64,000 nucleotides of DNA from Vescimonas coprocola (GTDB taxonomy: Bacteria; Bacillota; Clostridia; Oscillospirales; Oscillospiraceae), in the NCBI RefSeq assembly GCF_018408575.1, contig NZ_AP023418.1:1888415-1952414 (forward strand). Direction: 5' to 3'. Both the position numbers and the translations under genes were made by a program. Positions 9,617-17,756 of the stretch are shown here, one piece after another. The notes beneath the pieces are model-generated. The model was not told the origin of the DNA. It was given only the letters and a program-made list of their open reading frames with translations, and did not search any database. Numbering within the stretch: the stretch's first letter is position 1; each line of letters opens with the position of its first letter.

Positions 9617-9931
9617 TCACAGCTCAGCGCCGCACTTCTTGCAGGTGCGGGCCTTCTTGCCGTCCTTGATGACGTAAGCCACACGGGTGCCCTTGCCGCA
9701 CTTGGGGCAAACGACCTGCACCTTGCTGGCGTAGATAGCAGCCTCACGCTGGGTGATGCCGCCCTCCTCGCCCTGCTTGCGGGGCTTGATGTGGCAGGTG
9801 ACCTTGTTGATGCCCTCCACCACGACCTTGGCTTCGCTGGGGATGGTGCCCAGCACCTTACCCTGCTTGCCCTTGTCCTTGCCGGACAGAACAACGACGG
9901 TGTCGTTCTTCTTGATTTTCAGACTATTCAT
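9617..9931 (-). CDS. rplX: 50S ribosomal protein L24
   Basis: This 104-residue assembly-initiator protein of the large subunit has a KOW motif near the N-terminus (VVVLSGKDKGKQGKVLGTIP). The C-terminal half contains two CxxC pairs (CPKCGKG and CKKCGAE) that could hold a zinc ion, a frequent feature in Firmicutes L24. It lies between rplN and rplE. Confidence 0.97.
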   Translation of the reverse strand: MNSLKIKKNDTVVVLSGKDKGKQGKVLGTIPSEAKVVVEGINKVTCHIKPRKQGEEGGITQREAAIYASKVQVVCPKCGKGTRVAYVIKDGKKARTCKKCGAEL

Positions 9932-9946
9932 TCTCTGGCCCCTCCA

Positions 9947-10315
9947 TCAAATAACTTCGGGAGCGAGGGACAGGATCTTCATGTAATCCTTGTCACGCAG
10001 CTCACGAGCAACGGGCCCAAAGATACGGGTACCTCTGGGGTTTTTGTCGTCCTTGATGAGGACGGCGGCATTGTCGTCAAAGCGGACATAGGTGCCGTCG
10101 GCACGACGGACGCCCTTGGCGCTGCGGACGATAACGGCCTTGACCACCTCGCCCTTCTTCACCTGACCGCCGGGAGCAGACTTACGCACAGAGGCAACGA
10201 TCACATCACCGATGTTGCCGTACTTGCGCTTGGAGCCGCCCAGGACGCGAATGCACTTGATCTCCTTGGCGCCGGTATTATCGGCAACCTTCAGATAGGA
10301 CTCTTGCTGAATCAT
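9947..10315 (-). CDS. rplN: 50S ribosomal protein L14
   Basis: This 122-residue protein contributes to bridges B5/B8 and is the docking site of the silencing factor RsfS. The sequence [20 protein letters not shown] and the segment [20 protein letters not shown] are highly conserved. It is the first gene of the classical spc segment, 14 bases after rpsQ. No separate promoter is apparent. Confidence 0.98.
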   Translation of the reverse strand: MIQQESYLKVADNTGAKEIKCIRVLGGSKRKYGNIGDVIVASVRKSAPGGQVKKGEVVKAVIVRSAKGVRRADGTYVRFDDNAAVLIKDDKNPRGTRIFGPVARELRDKDYMKILSLAPEVI

Positions 10316-10329
10316 TCTCGGTTACCTCC

Positions 10330-10593
10330 TTACTTCGCCTTTTCAACGATCTCGACCACACGCCAACGCTTGTCCTTGGACAGGGGGCGGGTCTCCATCA
10401 CCTTCACGATATCGCCTACGCCGCAGGTGTTCTCCTCATCGTGGGCCTTCAGCTTATAGGTGCGGCCGACGATCTTCTTATACAGAGGATGGGCAACACG
10501 GTCCTCGATGGCGACCACCACGGTCTTATCCATCTTGTCGGACACGACCTTACCCACACGGGTCTTGCGGGAGGAAATTCTCTTCTCTTCCAT
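10330..10593 (-). CDS. rpsQ: 30S ribosomal protein S17
   Basis: This is an 87-residue OB-fold protein binding 16S helix 11. An upstream in-frame start is possible, but the ATG giving [20 protein letters not shown] has a GGAGGAG ribosome binding site at the proper distance and matches the family. The core [20 protein letters not shown] is diagnostic. The ATG lies one base beyond the rpmC stop codon, so translation is probably coupled. Confidence 0.97.
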   Translation of the reverse strand: MEEKRISSRKTRVGKVVSDKMDKTVVVAIEDRVAHPLYKKIVGRTYKLKAHDEENTCGVGDIVKVMETRPLSKDKRWRVVEIVEKAK

Positions 10594-10594
10594 T

Positions 10595-10786
10595 TCAGTT
10601 CTCCTCCTTTTCACGGATCACGGTCTTGATGCGGGCAATATCACGCTTGGTTTCAGCGATCTTGAGAGGATTGTCCAGCTGATTGGTGGCGTGCTGCATA
10701 CGCAGGAAGAACAGATCCTTCTTCAGGGAAGTCAGCTTCTCATTCAGCTGCTCCACGCTCATTGCACGTACTTCAGTTGCCTTCAT
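10595..10786 (-). CDS. rpmC: 50S ribosomal protein L29
   Basis: This 63-residue two-helix protein at the tunnel exit forms part of the docking platform for trigger factor and SRP. The start is set at the ATG giving [20 protein letters not shown] rather than a GTG three codons upstream. The ATG form matches the family and is spaced correctly from the AGG-rich region at the end of rplP. The rplP stop codon lies directly before this ATG. Confidence 0.95.
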   Translation of the reverse strand: MKATEVRAMSVEQLNEKLTSLKKDLFFLRMQHATNQLDNPLKIAETKRDIARIKTVIREKEEN

Positions 10787-10787
10787 C

Positions 10788-11222
10788 TCATTCACCTACT
10801 TCCTGAGCTTCCAGATCCTCACGCTTGACGATCTTGGTCTTGATGGGCAGCTTGTGGCTGGCCAGACGCAGAGCCTCACGTGCGACCTCTTCGGAGACAC
10901 CGGCGATCTCGAACATGACACGGCCGGGCTTAACAACGGCGACCCAATACTCGGGAGAGCCCTTACCGGAACCCATGCGGGTCTCGGCCGGCTTCTCGGT
11001 GATGGGCTTATCGGGGAAGATCTTGATCCAGACCTGACCGCCACGCTTGGTGTAACGGGTCATGGCGATACGGGCTGCTTCGATCTGATTGCTGGTGATC
11101 CATGCGGGTTCCAGCGCAACGAGGCCAAACTCACCGTAGGTGACCTTGTTGCCTCTGGTGGCCTTGCCGGTGAGGCGGCCACGGTGTACTCTGCGGTACC
11201 TAACTCTCTTGGGCAGAAGCAT
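10788..11222 (-). CDS. rplP: 50S ribosomal protein L16
   Basis: This 144-residue protein contacts the elbow of A-site tRNA and organises the peptidyl transferase surroundings. The start [20 protein letters not shown] and the motif [20 protein letters not shown] are diagnostic. Its ATG overlaps the rpsC stop codon by one base (TAATG), indicating coupled translation. Confidence 0.98.
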   Translation of the reverse strand: MLLPKRVRYRRVHRGRLTGKATRGNKVTYGEFGLVALEPAWITSNQIEAARIAMTRYTKRGGQVWIKIFPDKPITEKPAETRMGSGKGSPEYWVAVVKPGRVMFEIAGVSEEVAREALRLASHKLPIKTKIVKREDLEAQEVGE

Positions 11223-12067
11223 TACTGAGCGCCTCCTTCTTTCTTTTCTGCGGGCTTGCGGAAGCCGCCCTCAGGGCGGGGACCACGGTTATAGCCGCCG
11301 TTCTGGCGGTCACGGTTGAAGCCCTGACCATCACGGCGGAAGCCGCCACGGCGATCGCCATCACGGCGGCCACGGCGCTCACGGCGCTCCTGATAAGGCT
11401 TGCTGGTATCCAGGGTGCGGGGGGTGGTCCGCAGAGCCTGAGACAGGATCTCGCCCTTGTAGATCCACACCTTCACGCCGATGCGGCCGAAGGTGGTGGC
11501 GGCCTCAGCGAAGCCGTAGTCGATGTCGGCACGCAGAGTCTGCAGGGGGATGGTACCCTCGTGATAGTGCTCGGAGCCGGCGATCTCACGACCGCCCAGA
11601 CGACCGGAGCAGTTGACCTTGATGCCCTTGGCGCCGGCACGCATGGCACGGCCCATGGCATTCTTCATGGCACGGCGGTGGGAGATACGCTTCTCCAGCT
11701 GAGCGGCGATGTTCTCGGCCACCAGCTGAGCGTCCATATCGGGGTTGCGAACCTCGACGATGTTCAGCTTCACGGTCTTGCCGATAAGCTTCTCCACGCT
11801 CTTGCGGTACTCCTCGATCTGCACGCCGCCCTTGCCGATGACCACGCCGGGGCGGGCCACGTGCAGATAAACGGTGACGACCTCGTTGCTGCGCTCGATC
11901 TCGATCTTGGAGACACCGGCAGCGAACAGCAGCTTCTTCAGGTACACACGGATCTTGTGATCCTCGACCAGAAGATCGCCGACCTTCTCATTGCTGGCAT
12001 ACCAACGGGAATCCCAGTCTTTGATGACGCCCACTCTGAAGCCGTGGGGATTAACTTTCTGTCCCAT
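11222..12067 (-). CDS. rpsC: 30S ribosomal protein S3 with RG-rich C-terminal extension
   Basis: This protein has an N-terminal KH domain and helps form the mRNA entry helicase site. The conserved part ([20 protein letters not shown] up to [10 protein letters not shown]) accounts for about 215 residues. The protein is 281 residues, longer than the 210-235 usual in bacteria. The extra ~60 residues are dominated by Arg, Gly, Asp and Asn ([20 protein letters not shown]) and look disordered and RNA-binding. Length-variable basic tails on S3 are known in some Clostridia and Actinobacteria. The reading frame has no sign of a shift. Confidence 0.96.
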   Translation of the reverse strand: MGQKVNPHGFRVGVIKDWDSRWYASNEKVGDLLVEDHKIRVYLKKLLFAAGVSKIEIERSNEVVTVYLHVARPGVVIGKGGVQIEEYRKSVEKLIGKTVKLNIVEVRNPDMDAQLVAENIAAQLEKRISHRRAMKNAMGRAMRAGAKGIKVNCSGRLGGREIAGSEHYHEGTIPLQTLRADIDYGFAEAATTFGRIGVKVWIYKGEILSQALRTTPRTLDTSKPYQERRERRGRRDGDRRGGFRRDGQGFNRDRQNGGYNRGPRPEGGFRKPAEKKEGGAQ

Positions 12068-12084
12068 AAAACTGTCTCCCTCCC

Positions 12085-12420
12085 TTACTCTTTCTCAGCG
12101 ACGGCCAGCGTCACGTGAGAGGTTCTCTTGTTGATGCGATAGGCACGGCCCTGAGCACGGGGCATCATTCTCTTCAGAATGGGGCCGGGGGTAGCGAACA
12201 CCTGGGTGACCACCAGCTTCTCGGGGTCCATGCTGAAGTTGTTCTCCGCATTGGCGCAAGCGCTCTTCAGGAGCTTCATCAGGGGCTCGGAGGCAGCCTT
12301 GGGGGTCTGCATCAGGATCGCCATGGCAGTCTGAGCATCTTTTCCACGGATCAGATCGCACACGATCTGGATCTTACGGGGAGAGATGCGGACGTATCTC
12401 AAATAAGCTTTAGCTTCCAT
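12085..12420 (-). CDS. rplV: 50S ribosomal protein L22
   Basis: This 111-residue protein has a beta-hairpin lining the exit tunnel, the site of macrolide-resistance mutations. An earlier in-frame ATG sits directly against the GGAGG, which leaves no spacing. The start is therefore placed four codons downstream at [20 protein letters not shown], which matches the family. The hairpin segment [20 protein letters not shown] is intact. Confidence 0.96.
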   Translation of the reverse strand: MEAKAYLRYVRISPRKIQIVCDLIRGKDAQTAMAILMQTPKAASEPLMKLLKSACANAENNFSMDPEKLVVTQVFATPGPILKRMMPRAQGRAYRINKRTSHVTLAVAEKE

Positions 12421-12437
12421 TGTACTGTGCATCCTCC

Positions 12438-12701
12438 TTACTTAGACTTGGCGTGACCACGGAAGGTCCGGGTGGGAGCGAACTCACCCAGCTTGTGACC
12501 CACCATGTCCTCCTGGACATAGACAGGCACATGACGGCGGCCATCGTGAACGGCGATGGTGTGACCTACGAATGCGGGGAAGATGGTGGAGCTGCGGCTC
12601 CAGGTCTTCAGCACGTTCTTCTCGCCCTTCTTGTTCATTTCCTCGACCCGCTTCAGCAGCTCAGGGGCAACATACGGGCCTTTTTTGACAGATCTGCTCA
12701 T
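12438..12701 (-). CDS. rpsS: 30S ribosomal protein S19
   Basis: This 87-residue protein of the 30S head pairs with S13 near the A site. The start [20 protein letters not shown] and the core [20 protein letters not shown] are diagnostic. It lies between rplB and rplV with normal spacing. Confidence 0.98.
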   Translation of the reverse strand: MSRSVKKGPYVAPELLKRVEEMNKKGEKNVLKTWSRSSTIFPAFVGHTIAVHDGRRHVPVYVQEDMVGHKLGEFAPTRTFRGHAKSK

Positions 12702-12717
12702 ATTCTACTTGCCTCCC

Positions 12718-13554
12718 TTACTTCACATTGCGGCGCTTGACAATAAACTTGTCAGTAGGATTCTTGGTCTTGCGGGTCTTGTAGCCCAGAGCCGGCTTAC
12801 CCCAGGGGGTAACAGGACCGGGACGGCCCACAGGAGCCTTGCCCTCACCACCGCCGTGGGGGTGGTCGCAGGGGTTCATGACGGAACCACGGACGGTGGG
12901 ACGCCAACCCATGTGGCGCTTCCGGCCGGCCTTACCGATCTGAACGTTCTCGTGCTCCAGATTGCCCACCTGACCGATGCAGGCGGTGCAGTTGGTGCGG
13001 ATGATGCGGACCTCGCCGGAGGGCATACGGATCTGGGCGTTCTCGCCCTCCTTTGCCATCAGCTGTGCATAGGCGCCGGCGGAACGAACCAGCTGAGCGC
13101 CCTTGCCGGGGTGCATCTCCACATTGTGGATCACGGTACCCACAGGGATGTTGGCGATGGGCAGGCAGTTGCCGGGCTTGATATCTGCAGCGGCGGAGGA
13201 GACCACCTTGTCACCGGCGGTCAGACCCACGGGAGCGATGATGTAACGCTTCTCGCCGTCCTCATACTGCACCAGAGCGATGTTGGCGCTGCGGTTGGGA
13301 TCGTACTCCAGACGCAGGACAGTGGCGGGCATATCCGTCTTGTCACGCTTGAAGTCGATGACACGATACTTGCGCTTCTCGCCGCCGCCGCGATGGCGGA
13401 CGGTGATGCGGCCATAGCTGTTGCGACCAGCGCTCTTCTTCAGGACCTCGGTCAGGCCGGACTCAGGCTTGGCGTGCTTATCAATGCCGTCGAAGCCGGA
13501 GACAGTCATATGCCGGCGGGAAGGGGTGGTCGGCTTAAAAGTTTTGATAGACAT
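12718..13554 (-). CDS. rplB: 50S ribosomal protein L2
   Basis: This 278-residue protein is essential for peptidyl transferase activity and the B7b bridge. The sequence begins [20 protein letters not shown], and the C-terminal region contains the catalytic-centre segment with the conserved histidine, [20 protein letters not shown]. Length and neighbours (rplW, rpsS) are standard. Confidence 0.98.
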   Translation of the reverse strand: MSIKTFKPTTPSRRHMTVSGFDGIDKHAKPESGLTEVLKKSAGRNSYGRITVRHRGGGEKRKYRVIDFKRDKTDMPATVLRLEYDPNRSANIALVQYEDGEKRYIIAPVGLTAGDKVVSSAAADIKPGNCLPIANIPVGTVIHNVEMHPGKGAQLVRSAGAYAQLMAKEGENAQIRMPSGEVRIIRTNCTACIGQVGNLEHENVQIGKAGRKRHMGWRPTVRGSVMNPCDHPHGGGEGKAPVGRPGPVTPWGKPALGYKTRKTKNPTDKFIVKRRNVK

Positions 13555-13574
13555 TTCTTACACTCCTTCCTTTC

Positions 13575-13871
13575 TTACACCATACCCTCGAAGAACTCGA
13601 TGGTCTTGGAGTCCTGGGTCAGCTGGACGTAAGCTTTCTTCCAGCTCTTGCGGCGGCCGGGACGGGCAGCGCCCAGGCGCTTGGCTTTGCCATCATAGTT
13701 GATGGTGTTGACCTTGGCCACCTTCACGCCGAAGATCTGCTCCACGGCGTTCTTGATCTCGATCTTACCGGCGGTGGGAGCCACTTCAAAGACGTACTTC
13801 TTGGTGCCGGTGGCCTCCATGGAGCGCTCGGTGATGATGGGACGAATAATGATGTCGTAAACGTTAGCCAT
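13575..13871 (-). CDS. rplW: 50S ribosomal protein L23
   Basis: This 98-residue protein at the tunnel exit is the main attachment site of trigger factor and SRP. The sequence MANVYDIIIRPIITERSMEA and the C-terminal RRKSWKKAYVQL are typical. The ATG overlaps the rplD stop by one base (TAATG). Confidence 0.97.
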   Translation of the reverse strand: MANVYDIIIRPIITERSMEATGTKKYVFEVAPTAGKIEIKNAVEQIFGVKVAKVNTINYDGKAKRLGAARPGRRKSWKKAYVQLTQDSKTIEFFEGMV

Positions 13872-14494
13872 TACGCAAACACCTCCTCGATTACTGCGAG
13901 GGCTTCCTTATCGAGGACCAGATACTTGGCCTTGAGAATGTCGTAGACGTTCATCAGGTTGGCCATGGTGGTCTCGACGCCGGGGATATTGCGGGCGCTC
14001 TTGACGACGATCTCGTCCTTGGCGGGAGTGACCACCAGGGACTTGCCGTCGGCCTTGACGGCGTTCAGGAACGCACGGAAGTCCTTGGTCTTGATGCTGT
14101 CGAGCTTGATGGAATCGACAACGATGATCTCGCCTGCGGCCGCCTTGGCGGACAGAGCGGACTTCATAGCCAGTCTCTTGACCTTCTTATTCAGAACGTA
14201 AGAGTAGCTGCGGGGCTTGGGAGCAAACACGATGCCGCCGTGGGTCCACTGGGGAGCACGGGTGCTGCCCTGACGGGCGTGGCCGGTACCCTTCTGACGC
14301 CAGGGCTTCTTGCCGCCGCCGGAGACCTCGGCACGGGTCAGAGCGCTCTGCGTGCCCTGACGGCAATTCGCCAGGTGGTTCTTGACCACTTCATGCACAA
14401 CAGCCTGATTGGGCTCGATGCCAAAAATGCCGTCGCACAGCTCCACGGTACCGACGGTCTCGCCGGCCATGTTCAAAACGTTGATGGTAGACAT
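13871..14494 (-). CDS. rplD: 50S ribosomal protein L4
   Basis: This 207-residue protein has a long loop lining the exit tunnel. In E. coli it represses the S10 operon. The conserved loop KPWRQKGTGHARQGSTRAPQ is present. A GTG three codons upstream is rejected because the ATG giving MSTINVLNMAGETVGTVEL sits 8 bases after GGAG. No separate regulatory hairpin was seen between rplC and rplD. Confidence 0.97.
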   Translation of the reverse strand: MSTINVLNMAGETVGTVELCDGIFGIEPNQAVVHEVVKNHLANCRQGTQSALTRAEVSGGGKKPWRQKGTGHARQGSTRAPQWTHGGIVFAPKPRSYSYVLNKKVKRLAMKSALSAKAAAGEIIVVDSIKLDSIKTKDFRAFLNAVKADGKSLVVTPAKDEIVVKSARNIPGVETTMANLMNVYDILKAKYLVLDKEALAVIEEVFA

Positions 14495-14511
14495 TACAAG
14501 CACTCCTTTCC

Positions 14512-15231
14512 TTACTTATTACGGGCGGAAGCCTTCTGGGGATTACGACCGGAAGCCTTCTGCGGGTTGTTGCTGATGCCGCTGTCAGCGTGCTTGACAC
14601 GATGGGTCTTAACGGTGCTCTTGATGAGGACCAGACCGCCCTTAGGACCGGGAACGGCGCCCCGGACGGCGATGAGGTTCAGATCTGCGTCCACCTTGAC
14701 GATGTCCAGATTCTGGATGGTGACCTGGTCAACACCCATCTGACCTGCGCCGATCTTGCCCTTGAAGATACGGGAGGGATCGGTGGTGGAGCCCATGGAA
14801 CCAGCGTGACGATGGACAGGGCCGCCGCCGTGGCTGGTGGGAGTGCGCTGTGCGCCCCAGCGCTTGATGACGCCCTGATAGCCGTGGCCCTTGCTGGTGC
14901 CGGTCACGTCCACAAAGTCGCCCTCTTTGAAGGTGTCAGCCTTGACGATGTCGCCGACGTTCAGTTCGGCGGCGTTATCCAGGTTGAACTCACGCAGGTA
15001 CTTCTTGGGGGCCACGCCAGCCTTGTTCAGGTGGCCCATTTCGGGCTTAGACAGCTTCCGCTCAGGAATGTCCTCATAGCCCAGCTGAACAGCCTCATAG
15101 CCTTCCTTATCGGAAGTTTTCTTCTGGACGACGGTGCAGGGACCCGCCTCGATGACGGTGACGGGGATGACCTTGCCGTTTTCGTCGAAGATCTGAGACA
15201 TGCCAACCTTCTTGCCGATGATTGCTTTCAT
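14512..15231 (-). CDS. rplC: 50S ribosomal protein L3 with a short repeated C-terminal tail
   Basis: This 239-residue early-assembly protein approaches the peptidyl transferase centre. The core shows MKAIIGKKVGMSQIFDENGK and the W-finger region KGHGYQGVIKRWGAQRTPTS. The protein is about 25 residues longer than typical. The tail holds a duplicated octamer, NPQKASGR then NPQKASAR, encoded by near-identical DNA at about 14523-14569. The gene is preceded by a 197-base structured spacer and a GGAGG ribosome binding site. Confidence 0.96.
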   Translation of the reverse strand: MKAIIGKKVGMSQIFDENGKVIPVTVIEAGPCTVVQKKTSDKEGYEAVQLGYEDIPERKLSKPEMGHLNKAGVAPKKYLREFNLDNAAELNVGDIVKADTFKEGDFVDVTGTSKGHGYQGVIKRWGAQRTPTSHGGGPVHRHAGSMGSTTDPSRIFKGKIGAGQMGVDQVTIQNLDIVKVDADLNLIAVRGAVPGPKGGLVLIKSTVKTHRVKHADSGISNNPQKASGRNPQKASARNK

Positions 15232-15428
15232 GTATGATCCTCCTTAAAGGTTATTGGTCGGCATAGTTCAATCTGCATTGGGTACAGATCGCTTGCTCTG
15301 CCGACGTAACCCCCGCCGGCCTCACGCAAGTCAGCCGACGGTCGGGTAGCAAGCAAATTCATTTGTTCCGGTGCCCATTGCACCGGGTGCCGTGGTTTTC
15401 CACAGCGTGTACCTATATATAAAGGTAC
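15232..15428 (-). ncRNA. Candidate structured cis-regulatory RNA between rpsJ and rplC
   Basis: This 197-base spacer inside the S10 operon is unusually long and is full of helices. The stem GTCGGCA/TGCCGAC (15257-15263 with 15299-15305) encloses an inner stem ATCTG/CAGAT (15271-15275 with 15285-15289). There are further hairpins at 15368-15386 (7 bp), 15389-15406 (7 bp with an all-A/T tetraloop) and 15410-15427 (5 bp, right after rpsJ). The element nearest rplC ends a few bases before its ribosome binding site. That position suits control of L3-L4 translation or an mRNA processing site. No match to a named leader family was recognised. Confidence 0.5.
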
Positions 15429-15737
15429 TTACAGCTTGATCTCGATCTCCACACCGGCGGGCAGATCCAGAGCCATCAGAGCCTCCACGGTCTTGGGGGT
15501 GGAGTTGGTGATGTCGATCAGGCGCTTGTGGGTGCGGCGCTCAAACTGCTCACGGCTATCCTTATACTTGTGGGTAGCGCGCAGGATGGTGACGATCTCT
15601 TTCTTGGTGGGCAGAGGGATGGGGCCGGAGACAGCAGCGCCGGTGCGCTTGGCGGTCTCGACGATCTTCTCTGCGCTCTGGTCGATGACCTGATGGTCAT
15701 AGGCCTTCAGACGAATGCGGATCATTTCTTTTGCCAT
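15429..15737 (-). CDS. rpsJ: 30S ribosomal protein S10 (NusE)
   Basis: This 102-residue protein of the 30S head also acts as NusE in antitermination. The frame stays open about 31 codons upstream. The start is set at [20 protein letters not shown] because a TGGAGGAAC ribosome binding site lies 10 bases before that ATG and the family starts here. It is the first gene of the S10-spc-alpha cluster. Confidence 0.98.
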   Translation of the reverse strand: MAKEMIRIRLKAYDHQVIDQSAEKIVETAKRTGAAVSGPIPLPTKKEIVTILRATHKYKDSREQFERRTHKRLIDITNSTPKTVEALMALDLPAGVEIEIKL

Positions 15738-16025
15738 TTGGTTCGTTCCTCCATTATTTCGTACGGTTTTTGATTGCGTGACCAACTGCCGTACGGTGAG
15801 AGTTCTTATACGCCGTTCCGTGCGTATCATTCCGGCTCATAAGAAACACCGGCGCAAAATCCGGCCGGTGTCCTTCTGGCGCAGCGATCTACGCTGACGT
15901 GCAGAAACTTCTCAGCCGCCCGATGATCGGACATACTCCCCGGAAGTTACCTCCTCTCGGAGCAATCTCCCGGTTCATCGCATTTGTACACGCCTCCGGG
16001 TGTGCAGCACCCTCAGCGCACGTAC
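15738..16025 (-). promoter_or_regulatory. Structured 5' leader of the S10 operon
   Basis: About 290 bases separate the predicted transcription start from rpsJ and contain no gene. On the minus strand they can form several hairpins: ACACCGGC/GCCGGTGT (15846-15853 with 15864-15871) followed by a short T-rich stretch, ATACGC/GCGTAT (15808-15813 with 15822-15827), and CGTACGG/CCGTACG (15760-15766 with 15789-15795). The first looks like a weak intrinsic terminator, so leader-based attenuation of the operon is plausible, but this is inference. Confidence 0.5.
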
Positions 16026-16031
16026 CTTGCT

Positions 16032-16060
16032 ATATTAAAGGAAAAATCCCCTTTTGTCAA
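16032..16060 (-). promoter_or_regulatory. Sigma-A promoter of the S10-spc-alpha operon
   Basis: Reading the minus strand, a perfect -35 TTGACA (16055-16060) and -10 TAATAT (16032-16037) are separated by 17 bases. This is one of the best consensus promoters in the window and fits a highly expressed ribosomal operon. Transcription should start near 16025. The -35 hexamer lies inside the loop of the terminator hairpin of the upstream gene proS. Confidence 0.88.
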
Positions 16061-16069
16061 GGGGATTTT
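16043..16069 (-). terminator. proS terminator overlapping the S10 promoter
   Basis: An inverted repeat AAAATCCCC (16043-16051) / GGGGATTTT (16061-16069) forms a 9-bp hairpin about 100 bases after the proS stop codon. On the minus strand it runs into a short T stretch. It is centred on the -35 box of the ribosomal promoter, so terminator and promoter share the same bases. Confidence 0.6.
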
Positions 16070-16165
16070 CCGCTTTTTTCATGAAATTTTTCAATATTTT
16101 TTGTGGAGCCCGCCAAACCTCGCCCCCGTCCATAAAACCGGGGCAAGACAAGGCATTTCCCGGCA

Positions 16166-17605
16166 TCAATACGCCACGCCCCAGTAGATATCGGTGGTGC
16201 ATTCCTTGCCGCACACCGGGCATTTGCCCACGGTGCCGGACTGCTTCAGGGGCATACAGCGGCTGGACACGCCGGCCTTCTCCTTCATGGCCAGCTCGCA
16301 CTCCAGGCTGCCGCACCACTTGGTGCGGGCAAAGCCGCCCTTGCCCTGGGCCATCTCCTTCACTTCCTCCCATGTGGTGAAGTCGAAGGTGTTGTCCTCC
16401 AGATTCTTCTCCGCCATGGCGTAGAGGTTGTCATGTACCTCCTTCAGCAGGGCCTGCACGGTAGCCTCCAGCTCCGTCAGCGGCACGAACACCTTTTCGC
16501 CGGTGTCACGCCGGGCGATGCAGCACTGCTGCTTCTCCATGTCCTTGGGGCCGATCTCCACCCGCAGCGGCACGCCCTTCATCTCATACTGGGCGTACTT
16601 CCAGCCGGGGGACTGCTCGCTGTCATCCATCTTCACCCGCAGCTCCAGCGCCGTCAGACGGTCCCGCAGAGCCGCCGCAGCGTCCAGCACGCCGGGCTTG
16701 TGCTGGGCCACCGGCACCACCACCACCTGAATGGGGGCAATGGCCGGCGGCAGCACCAGACCGTTGTTGTCGGAGTGGGTCATGATGCAGGCGCCGATGA
16801 GGCGGGTGGTGCTGCCCCAACTGGTCTGGAAGGGATACTGCAGCTTGTTGTCCCGGCCGGTGAAGGTCACGTCGTAGGCACGGGAGAACTTGTCCCCGAA
16901 ATAGTGGCTGGTGCCGGACTGCAGGGCCTTGTGGTCCTTCATCATGGCCTCGATGGTGTAGGTGGCCTCAGCCCCGGCAAACTTCTCCTTGTCGGTCTTG
17001 CGACCCTTCACCACCGGCATGGCCAGCGCATCCCGGCAGAAGTCGGCGTAGCAGTTCAGCTGCTGCTCCGTCTCGGCAATGGCCTCCTCCGCCGTCTCAT
17101 GGATGGTGTGGCCCTCCTGCCACCAGAACTCCCTGGAGCGCAGGAAGGGCCGGGTGGTCTTTTCCCAGCGGATGACGGAGCACCACTGGTTGTAGAGCAT
17201 GGGCAGCTCCCGGTAGCTCTGCAATACATTGTGCCAGTGGTCGCAGAACATGGTCTCTGAGGTGGGTCGGAAGGCCAGCCGTTCCTCCAGCTTCTCACTG
17301 CCGCCCATGGTGACCCACGCCACCTCCGGGGCGAAGCCCTCCACCAGCTCGCCCTCCTTCTTCAGCAGGCTCTCCGGGATCAGCACCGGCATCGCCACGT
17401 TGACGTGTCCGGTCTTTTTGAACATCCCGTCCATGATGCGCTGGATGTTCTCCCAGATGGCGTAGCCGTAGGGCCGCAGGATCATGAAGCCCTTCACGGA
17501 GGCGTAGTCCACCAGCTCCGCCTTCAGGCAGATGTCGGTGTACCACTTGGCGAAGTCCACCTCCATGGGGGTGATGGCTTCCACGTTTCTCTGATCTTTT
17601 GCCAT
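16166..17605 (-). CDS. proS: Prolyl-tRNA synthetase, archaeal/eukaryote-like type
   Basis: This 479-residue class II synthetase charges tRNA-Pro. It lacks the bacterial editing insertion and has the C-terminal extension with clustered cysteines (CPVCGKECTTD) ending in a terminal tyrosine (WGVAY), the hallmarks of the archaeal-type ProRS found in many Clostridia. Class II motif 2 (RPFLRSREFWWQEGHT) and the substrate segment LAFRPTSETMFCDHW are present. It has its own consensus promoter and a weak AAAGGA ribosome binding site. No T-box leader fits in the short 5' region. Confidence 0.97.
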   Translation of the reverse strand: MAKDQRNVEAITPMEVDFAKWYTDICLKAELVDYASVKGFMILRPYGYAIWENIQRIMDGMFKKTGHVNVAMPVLIPESLLKKEGELVEGFAPEVAWVTMGGSEKLEERLAFRPTSETMFCDHWHNVLQSYRELPMLYNQWCSVIRWEKTTRPFLRSREFWWQEGHTIHETAEEAIAETEQQLNCYADFCRDALAMPVVKGRKTDKEKFAGAEATYTIEAMMKDHKALQSGTSHYFGDKFSRAYDVTFTGRDNKLQYPFQTSWGSTTRLIGACIMTHSDNNGLVLPPAIAPIQVVVVPVAQHKPGVLDAAAALRDRLTALELRVKMDDSEQSPGWKYAQYEMKGVPLRVEIGPKDMEKQQCCIARRDTGEKVFVPLTELEATVQALLKEVHDNLYAMAEKNLEDNTFDFTTWEEVKEMAQGKGGFARTKWCGSLECELAMKEKAGVSSRCMPLKQSGTVGKCPVCGKECTTDIYWGVAY

Positions 17606-17661
17606 AATTCTCTCAATCCTTTATATTGTTATCGTTTTTCACGGATCGCTCCTGAACTTTT

Positions 17662-17690
17662 ATTGTATCTGCCGGACGCCCGCTTGTCAA
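17662..17690 (-). promoter_or_regulatory. Sigma-A promoter of proS
   Basis: On the minus strand the -35 TTGACA (17685-17690) and -10 TACAAT (17662-17667) are 17 bases apart, about 55 bases upstream of the proS start. The transcribed leader is too short for a T-box, so proS is probably not controlled by uncharged tRNA at this promoter. Confidence 0.85.
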
Positions 17691-17756
17691 GGCCTGCCTC
17701 TCCACCCCGCCGGTAAAAGCGCATCTCCGCCTTCATCTCCCGGCAGCCGGATCGCC

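Noticed and set aside
10787-10795. GTG start for rpmC three codons upstream
   Set aside because: The downstream ATG matches the conserved L29 N-terminus and has better spacing from the AGG-rich region.
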